Origin: Alistipes sp.
Lineage (GTDB): Bacteria; Bacteroidota; Bacteroidia; Bacteroidales; Rikenellaceae
Assembly (NCBI GenBank): GCA_017631275.1
Contig: JAGBTQ010000003.1
Location: 248,001-312,000, forward strand
Length of the DNA: 64,000 bases
Direction: 5' to 3'
The notes beneath the pieces are model-generated. The model was not told where the DNA came from. It was given only the letters and a program-made list of their open reading frames with translations, and ran no database searches. Positions 59,039 to 64,000 of this stretch are shown here, piece by piece (positions within the stretch are counted from its first letter, which is position 1; each line of letters starts with the position of its first letter). A program made the translations under genes and the position numbers.

Positions 59039-61591
59039 TTAGCTACACTTTGAGTAGCCGCAGGCCATACATGTTAGGCAACCATTCTGGTATGCCATGT
59101 TCTCCTGGCCACACTGTGGGCAACGACCCTTACCACGAGTACCGTCCTTGATATACTGCTTCAAGGCGCGCTCAACACCATTCTTCCATGTGTTGATAGT
59201 CTCAGAGTCGAGGTGCAAGCCGTCAACAAGCTGAACAACCTTGTCGATAGGCATGCCGTAGCGCAATACTCCAGAGATAAGCTTAGCATAGTTCCAGAAC
59301 TCCTCGTCGAAGAGGCGTGAGATACCACCGATAGTGTTGATATATCCGTAGCGATCCTGATACTGGAAGTCGTAGCGCTTAGAGCCATCCTTCTCGTGTA
59401 CCTTTAGAATCTGACCGCTCTTGATGGTCTTAGGGATATACATAGCATCCTCCTCGATCTTACCGGTGAAGATCTCGTAAGGACGGTCGTCCTGCTTACC
59501 TACGAAGGCGATCCAATCCTCCGAGCCATTCTTGAAGCGTACGATGTCGGCAGGAATAGACTCTGGGCGGCGGATAGAGTCGCTATTCGAGCAGTTCTTC
59601 TTTGCTGCGCCCTTATCCTTAATGTCGAGAAGCACACCATCGCGGCAACCGTCACGATATACGGTGATACCCTTACAGCCAGACTCCCACGCTGTGCGGT
59701 AAACGTCGGCAACGAGCTCCTCGGTAACCTCGTTAGGGAGGTTAACAGTTACAGAGATTGAGTGGTCAACCCACTTCTGGATAGCACCCTGCATCTTAAC
59801 CTTAGCAACCCAGTCGATGTCGTTGGCAGTAGCCTTGTAGTAAGGCGATGCCTTGAGCCACTTGTCGAGCTCCTCCTCTGAGATGTTCTGAATGTTTGTT
59901 GTGTCGTAGCCATTGATCTCCAACCACTTGATAAACTGGTGGTGGAAGACGTAGTACTCCACAAACTTCTCTCCAGTCTCGTCAACGAATGTTGCGGTCT
60001 GGTCCTTATCTGATGGGTTGATCTTGCGGCGACGCTTGTATACTGGGCGGAACACTGGCTCGATACCCGATGTTGTCTGCGACATGAGCGATGTTGTGCC
60101 GGTAGGGGCAATAGTAAGCATTGCGATGTTACGGCGACCATGCTCCTTCATCATCTCGCGAAGCTCAGGTGCTGCCTCGCAGATACGCTCGATCATAGGG
60201 TTGCCCTGCTCCTTCTCGAAGTTAAAGACACCAAATGCGCCACGCTCCTTAGCCATGATGGTTGATGCGCGGTAAGCCTCAACAGCCAAGGTCTTGTGTA
60301 CGTTAACAGCGAAGTCGATAGCCTCCTCCGAGCCGTAGCGAAGACCCAATGCAGCCAACATATCGCCCTCAGCAGTGATGCCAAGACCTGTACGGCGACC
60401 CTTGAGTGCCATATCCTTAATCTTCTTCCAGAGCTCGAGCTCTACGCGGCGTACATCGTCGTCCTCAGGGTCAGATGCAATCTTCGAGATGATAAGCTCC
60501 ACCTTCTCCAACTCAAGGTCGATGATGTCGTCCATGAGGTGCATAGCCTTAGCTACGTGATCCTTGAAGAGCTCGAAGTTGAACTTAGCCTCAGCGGTGA
60601 ATGGGTTCTCAACATAGCTTAGGAGGTTGAGAGCCAACAGACGGCAGCTGTCGTAAGGGCACAATGGAATCTCGCCACAAGGGTTTGTAGATACTGTTCT
60701 GAAGCCCTGGTCGGCGTAGCAGTCGGGCACACTCTCACGAATGATAGTATCCCAGAACAATACGCCAGGCTCTGCTGACTTCCAAGCGTTGTGGATAATC
60801 TTGTCCCAAAGCTTCTTGGCGTCGATATCCTGTGTGAAGGTTGGCTCAGGTGAGCTTACGGGGAATTGCTGACGGTATGACTCACCCGCCAAGGCAGCAC
60901 GCATAAACTCATCGTCAATCTTGATAGAGACATTCGCACCAGTAACCTTGCCGGTGTCAACCTTAGCGTCGATGAAGCGCTCAGCATCTGGGTGCTTGAT
61001 AAGCAACGAGAGCATCAACGCACCACGACGGCCATCCTGTGCAACCTCACGTGTAGAGTTTGAGTAGCGCTCCATGAATGGAACGATACCTGTAGAGGTG
61101 AGTGCTGAGTTGAGCACTGGGCTACCTGTAGGACGAATGTGCGAGAGGTCGTGACCAACACCACCACGGCGCTTCATGAGCTGCACCTGCTCCTCGTCCA
61201 TACGGAAGATACCACCGTAAGAGTCGGCAGGGTTCTTATGGCCGATAACAAAGCAGTTAGAGAGCGAAGCAACCTGAAGGTTGTTGCCGATACCTGTCAT
61301 TGGGCCACCCTGTGGAATGATGTAACGGAAGTGGTCGAGAAGCTCGAAAATCTCGTCGTGGCTAAGGCCATTAGGATAGTTACGCTCGATGCGTGCGAGC
61401 TCCGCAGCAATACGATTGTGCATATCCTTAGGTGAGCGCTCGTAGATGTTGCCAAATGAGTCCTTAAGGGCATACTTGCTAACCCACACCTGTGCGGCAA
61501 GGTCGTCACCTGCGAAGTACTCCTTTGACGCAGCAACGGCATCTTCGTACTTCACCGTCATAAGCTGTTCATTGTTAGGTTTTTGAGTCAT
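59039..61591 (-). CDS. nrdJ: Adenosylcobalamin-dependent (class II) ribonucleoside reductase
   Basis: Reduces ribonucleotides to deoxyribonucleotides using an adenosylcobalamin radical, so it works with or without oxygen. 850 residues. Catalytic-site motifs are 'SLSNCFVIG' (first redox Cys, about 130-138), 'STNPCGEIPLCP' (about 302-313) and 'IAPTGTTSLMSQTTSGIEP' (about 495-513). The C-terminus has a Zn-ribbon-like 'CPQCGQENMAYQNGCLTCMACGYSKC', which carries the reducing cysteines. A separate domain at about 665-790 resembles the TSCPD/NrdJ C-terminal region. No NrdR box or cobalamin riboswitch is visible upstream. A single DnaA-box match lies 147 bp upstream. Confidence 0.95.
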   Translation of the reverse strand: MTQKPNNEQLMTVKYEDAVAASKEYFAGDDLAAQVWVSKYALKDSFGNIYERSPKDMHNRIAAELARIERNYPNGLSHDEIFELLDHFRYIIPQGGPMTGIGNNLQVASLSNCFVIGHKNPADSYGGIFRMDEEQVQLMKRRGGVGHDLSHIRPTGSPVLNSALTSTGIVPFMERYSNSTREVAQDGRRGALMLSLLIKHPDAERFIDAKVDTGKVTGANVSIKIDDEFMRAALAGESYRQQFPVSSPEPTFTQDIDAKKLWDKIIHNAWKSAEPGVLFWDTIIRESVPDCYADQGFRTVSTNPCGEIPLCPYDSCRLLALNLLSYVENPFTAEAKFNFELFKDHVAKAMHLMDDIIDLELEKVELIISKIASDPEDDDVRRVELELWKKIKDMALKGRRTGLGITAEGDMLAALGLRYGSEEAIDFAVNVHKTLAVEAYRASTIMAKERGAFGVFNFEKEQGNPMIERICEAAPELREMMKEHGRRNIAMLTIAPTGTTSLMSQTTSGIEPVFRPVYKRRRKINPSDKDQTATFVDETGEKFVEYYVFHHQFIKWLEINGYDTTNIQNISEEELDKWLKASPYYKATANDIDWVAKVKMQGAIQKWVDHSISVTVNLPNEVTEELVADVYRTAWESGCKGITVYRDGCRDGVLLDIKDKGAAKKNCSNSDSIRRPESIPADIVRFKNGSEDWIAFVGKQDDRPYEIFTGKIEEDAMYIPKTIKSGQILKVHEKDGSKRYDFQYQDRYGYINTIGGISRLFDEEFWNYAKLISGVLRYGMPIDKVVQLVDGLHLDSETINTWKNGVERALKQYIKDGTRGKGRCPQCGQENMAYQNGCLTCMACGYSKCS

Positions 61592-61737
61592 CGTTATATC
61601 GTTTTTATTATTGTTTTCGAGCTATGTTCGCCCATCGTTGCGAACCCAACGGTTCGTTTCGGGGGCTAAATCAGGCATACAAAATTCGTGATTTTTCGTG
61701 GGAAAAGCCCCCTATATCCCACTATTTTTTCGACACT

Positions 61738-61746
61738 TTATCCACA
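61738..61746. promoter_or_regulatory. DnaA-box match upstream of nrdJ
   Basis: TTATCCACA is an exact match to the DnaA box consensus, between the nrdJ start (61591) and the PAP2 terminator. Being single, it may be chance. Confidence 0.25.
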
Positions 61747-61758
61747 AACAAAAAAAAG

Positions 61759-61784
61759 ATGCGCCACAGCTATCTGTAGCGCAT
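61759..61784 (-). terminator. Terminator of the MBOAT-PAP2 operon
   Basis: ATGCGC..ACAG pairs with CTGT..GCGCAT around a short loop, followed on the minus strand by a run of T. The PAP2 stop codon lies just upstream at 61790. Confidence 0.85.
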
Positions 61785-61789
61785 ATTCT

Positions 61790-62380
61790 CTATTTTTTCT
61801 CTTTCGTGAGTATTTTGTGCAGTCGATGAAATATCCATAAACCGACCGCGGCGGAGAGAGTGCCAAGAAGTGCGCCAAGCAGTATGTCTTGCGGAAAGTG
61901 ACAGGCGAAGTATATGCGCGAGTAGCAGACCGCAACAGCTACAACGCCAAGGAGGATTGTCATCCAGCGCTTGCCAATAACCCTCGATGCGATTATTGCT
62001 ATTGTCGTGATTGTTGCAGCGTGTGCCGACACCGAGCCGTTGAGTCCCGCATTGCCATAGCCATTGGTGAACGCCTCCAAGCCCTCGGTGTGCATGGGGC
62101 GTGGTCGTGCAGGGAAGCTCGCCCATAGATCCTTGAGTGGTCCTTGGTGCTTGAATACTCCTGCCACAAGGTCGGCAAAGCCTACTGCTACACCCATAGC
62201 CACAAGAAGAGCAACAACACCTCTCCAGCCGAACTTGCGCCATACTATATATAATATAAGTATATATAGCGGCACCCATAGCTTGATGCCCGACACAAGA
62301 CGCATTACGCAGTCGAGTGCCGAGGGACCATCGAAGTTAAGTAGCTCAAATAGCGGCCAATCCCAGGTTATGCTGCCCAT
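61790..62380 (-). CDS. PAP2-family membrane phosphatase
   Basis: 196 residues with about five membrane helices. The phosphatase motifs are partly standard: 'FKHQGPLKDLWASFPARPRP' (first motif, with Lys and the RP), 'NGSVSAHAAT' (second, SxHA) and 'SRIYFACHFPQDILLG' (third, SRxxxxxHxxxD). It would dephosphorylate an isoprenoid diphosphate such as undecaprenyl diphosphate, or a lipid phosphate, at the outer face of the inner membrane. It follows the MBOAT gene by 12 bp, so a role in the same envelope modification is possible. Confidence 0.88.
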   Translation of the reverse strand: MGSITWDWPLFELLNFDGPSALDCVMRLVSGIKLWVPLYILILYIVWRKFGWRGVVALLVAMGVAVGFADLVAGVFKHQGPLKDLWASFPARPRPMHTEGLEAFTNGYGNAGLNGSVSAHAATITTIAIIASRVIGKRWMTILLGVVAVAVCYSRIYFACHFPQDILLGALLGTLSAAVGLWIFHRLHKILTKEKK

Positions 62381-62392
62381 ACTTTGCTTGGT

Positions 62393-63913
62393 TTAGAATG
62401 CTGCGTAAACTGGTAGTCCGCCGTCGCCCGCAAGCATCATCTGTGCCTGCATAACAATCCATATTGTGACAACGAGCAAGAGGAGCTGACCCACAAAGCC
62501 TGAGCGAGTTACCCAGCCTGTGAGAATGCCGTTGAAGCGCTTAGGCATGAAGTGCATGGCGTAGCCAATAACTACAAGAACGAGGGCAAAGCCAGCCTTA
62601 TGCGTAAGAGCGATGAAGTCGCCCGCAGCGAAGTTGGTAAATATCTTGGTGTAGATATCTACGACGCCCTCCCATGTATCCATGCAGATCATTGGCCATG
62701 TGAAGGTCATAAAGTTGAACAAGAAGAGTGTGGCAGCAATTCGCCAGCCACGCTTCATATCCTTACCCAACGCCTTAGAGCCTGATACCTTCTCCAACCA
62801 TAGCTTGTGAAGGGCAAGACCCACGCCCTGGAGCATACCCCAGACCACGTATGGGAGATTAACCTTGTGCCACATAGCACACACGAACATGGTGATTGTG
62901 AGGTTCATATATGTGCGGAAGCGGCCCTTGCGGTTACCACCAAGCGAGATGTAGAGGTAGTCGCGCAACCACGACGATAGCGAGATGTGCCATCTGCGCC
63001 AAAACTCGGTGATTGTTGCCGACTTAAACGGAGCATCGAAGTTGTCTGGGAGCTTATAGCCCAATGCCAAGGCGATACCTATGGCTATGTCCGAATATCC
63101 CGAGAAGTCGCAGTAGAGGCGGATACCGAAGGCGTATAGCGCCACGAGCATGACAACACCACTGTCGCCAAAGTCGCCAGAAACGGCGGGGATAAGAAGC
63201 AGGGTGTCGATAGCCTTAGATATCACGGCATACTTTATAAGACCGCTCGATACCAACGCCACCGAACGACCAATATCGTCACGCGTAACGATGATATTCT
63301 CTCTCTCGATTTGTGGGATAAACTCCTTGTTGCGCACCAACGGACCAAGGAATACCTTGGGGAAGAAGCTGAGCAAGAAGAGGTAGTCGAGGTATCGCTT
63401 CACAGGGCTGATGACACCGCGTGAGAGGTCGATAATGTAGGACATCGACTGGAACACGAAGAACGACACACCCGCAGGCACAAGTATCTCGCCGAGGTTG
63501 ATAGTGCCATTTCCAAAGAGGTTGTTTAGCGCCTCCTCGAACAATCCTCCAATCTTGAAGTAGCTCAAGATGAGGATGTTGATAATCATGCTGAGGGTCA
63601 CCCAGCCACGTGTTCGCTTACCCTCGTCGCGACGCTTGGCTATACGCTGACCAATAAGGTAATCGCTCGTAGCAACAAACAGAAGCAACAGAACGAAGAG
63701 TCCCGAAATCTTGTAGTAGAAGTATAGCGAGATAAGGCTAACATATATTGTGCGTGCCATACGGCGGTTGCGCACAGCCATATATCCTATGCCAAATACC
63801 ATGAAGGCAAACAAGAAGAAGCCACTTGCAAGGGTCATTGGCGACGCAGAGTCGTAGTTGAGCAGGGTGAGTAGTCGCTGCCACACCTCGCCATCAAACT
63901 TGAAAAAATCCAT
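62393..63913 (-). CDS. MBOAT-family O-acyltransferase (AlgI/DltB-like)
   Basis: A polytopic membrane protein of 506 residues, about 11 helices. 'FPKVFLGPLVRNKEF', 'DFSGYSDIAIGIALALGYKLPDNFDAPFKS', 'EFWRRWHISLSSWLRDYLYISLGGNRKG' and 'FVCAMWHKVNLPYVVWG' (catalytic His in MWH) are the conserved MBOAT series. It moves acyl groups, usually acetyl, across the inner membrane to a polysaccharide or cell-wall acceptor. The partner periplasmic transferase is normally encoded next door; the truncated gene at the window edge is a candidate. Confidence 0.92.
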   Translation of the reverse strand: MDFFKFDGEVWQRLLTLLNYDSASPMTLASGFFLFAFMVFGIGYMAVRNRRMARTIYVSLISLYFYYKISGLFVLLLLFVATSDYLIGQRIAKRRDEGKRTRGWVTLSMIINILILSYFKIGGLFEEALNNLFGNGTINLGEILVPAGVSFFVFQSMSYIIDLSRGVISPVKRYLDYLFLLSFFPKVFLGPLVRNKEFIPQIERENIIVTRDDIGRSVALVSSGLIKYAVISKAIDTLLLIPAVSGDFGDSGVVMLVALYAFGIRLYCDFSGYSDIAIGIALALGYKLPDNFDAPFKSATITEFWRRWHISLSSWLRDYLYISLGGNRKGRFRTYMNLTITMFVCAMWHKVNLPYVVWGMLQGVGLALHKLWLEKVSGSKALGKDMKRGWRIAATLFLFNFMTFTWPMICMDTWEGVVDIYTKIFTNFAAGDFIALTHKAGFALVLVVIGYAMHFMPKRFNGILTGWVTRSGFVGQLLLLVVTIWIVMQAQMMLAGDGGLPVYAAF

Positions 63914-63936
63914 AGTTCTCTGATTTTGATTAGTGG

Positions 63937-64000
63937 TTACTCAACATCGTAGATAAGAGGCGTGTTGTCCAACTCGGGCATAAGCTCGTAGCGCTTGTAT
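63937..64000 (-). CDS. 3' end of a gene continuing beyond the window
   Basis: The frame read on the minus strand ends 'YKRYELMPELDNTPLIYDVE' with a TAA at 63937-63939, 23 bp before the MBOAT start. Only the last 20 residues are visible, too few to identify. By analogy with other MBOAT loci it may be an SGNH/AlgJ-like partner, which cannot be tested here. Confidence 0.5.
   Translation of the reverse strand, partial: YKRYELMPELDNTPLIYDVE

Noticed and set aside
61592..61758. Replication origin or cobalamin riboswitch upstream of nrdJ
   Set aside because: Only one DnaA box and no cluster or AT-rich unwinding element. The B12-box consensus of cobalamin riboswitches was not found.

Overview
The window reads as chromosomal DNA of an anaerobic gut Bacteroidales bacterium. 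The main evidence is promoters of the Bacteroidota type (-7 box TAnnTTTG, usually TATCTTTG, found upstream of at least 16 genes), a type V (Mfa1/FimA-class) pilus operon, many lipoproteins, tryptophanase, a B12-dependent ribonucleotide reductase and Bacteroidota-type outer-membrane barrels. Tryptophanase, futalosine-type menaquinone synthesis and the pilus set would suit an Alistipes/Rikenellaceae-like organism, but that placement is inference. No rRNA, tRNA, prophage, transposase or CRISPR array was seen. The one recognised RNA gene is rnpB.

Layout. 1-1279: a repeat-rich area (short GC-rich repeats related to ATCGAGCGCAGCG, GGGATA-type tandem repeats, inverted repeats) surrounding one small four-helix-bundle gene. 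1280-9413 (minus): tryptophanase, aspartate-semialdehyde dehydrogenase, a class A penicillin-binding protein and a large secreted protein with an HExxH motif and a probable C-terminal barrel. 9595-15879 (plus): a CstA-type transporter and TPR protein, then a tight murA-tdk-tsaC-thioesterase-queA cluster. 15937-31996: a membrane TPR/HTH regulator divergent from an eight-gene type V pilus operon (DUF3575, DUF3868-like, two tandem major fimbrillins, an Mfa2/FimB-type anchor, three large minor subunits). 32070-40301: S41 protease, barrel protein, endonuclease IV, MntP, two small membrane proteins, a SLOG-fold protein, and a porin with a YeiH-type exporter. 40487-50568: a GH13 lipoprotein, a FN3 lipoprotein, an acyl-CoA ligase, a GH2 beta-galactosidase and a nitroreductase. 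50636-50986: rnpB. 51160-57248 (minus): a five-gene operon (glutaminyl cyclase, homocysteine methyltransferase, M20 hydrolase, RNase R, MqnC). 57330-58585: birA and gcvH. 58593-58990: a second repeat area. 59039-64000 (minus): class II ribonucleotide reductase, PAP2 phosphatase, MBOAT acyltransferase and the 3' end of another gene.

How it works together. The pilus operon is a complete surface-fibre system: lipoprotein export, Arg-specific maturation (a TR site at residues 49-54 in five of six subunits), an anchor subunit without that site, and a likely dedicated regulator next door. A terminator-like hairpin after the second fimbrillin could set the excess of shaft over anchor and tip subunits. 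The remaining genes are mostly core metabolism and envelope biology.

Most unusual signal: the regions just after the stop codons of tnaA (left end) and gcvH (right end) carry the same two-hairpin element. It has a 27-nt identical block followed by a 12-bp stem with paired, stem-preserving base changes, and both copies sit beside arrays of the same short GC-rich repeat. This looks like a structured 3' RNA element or mobile terminator module that I do not recognise.
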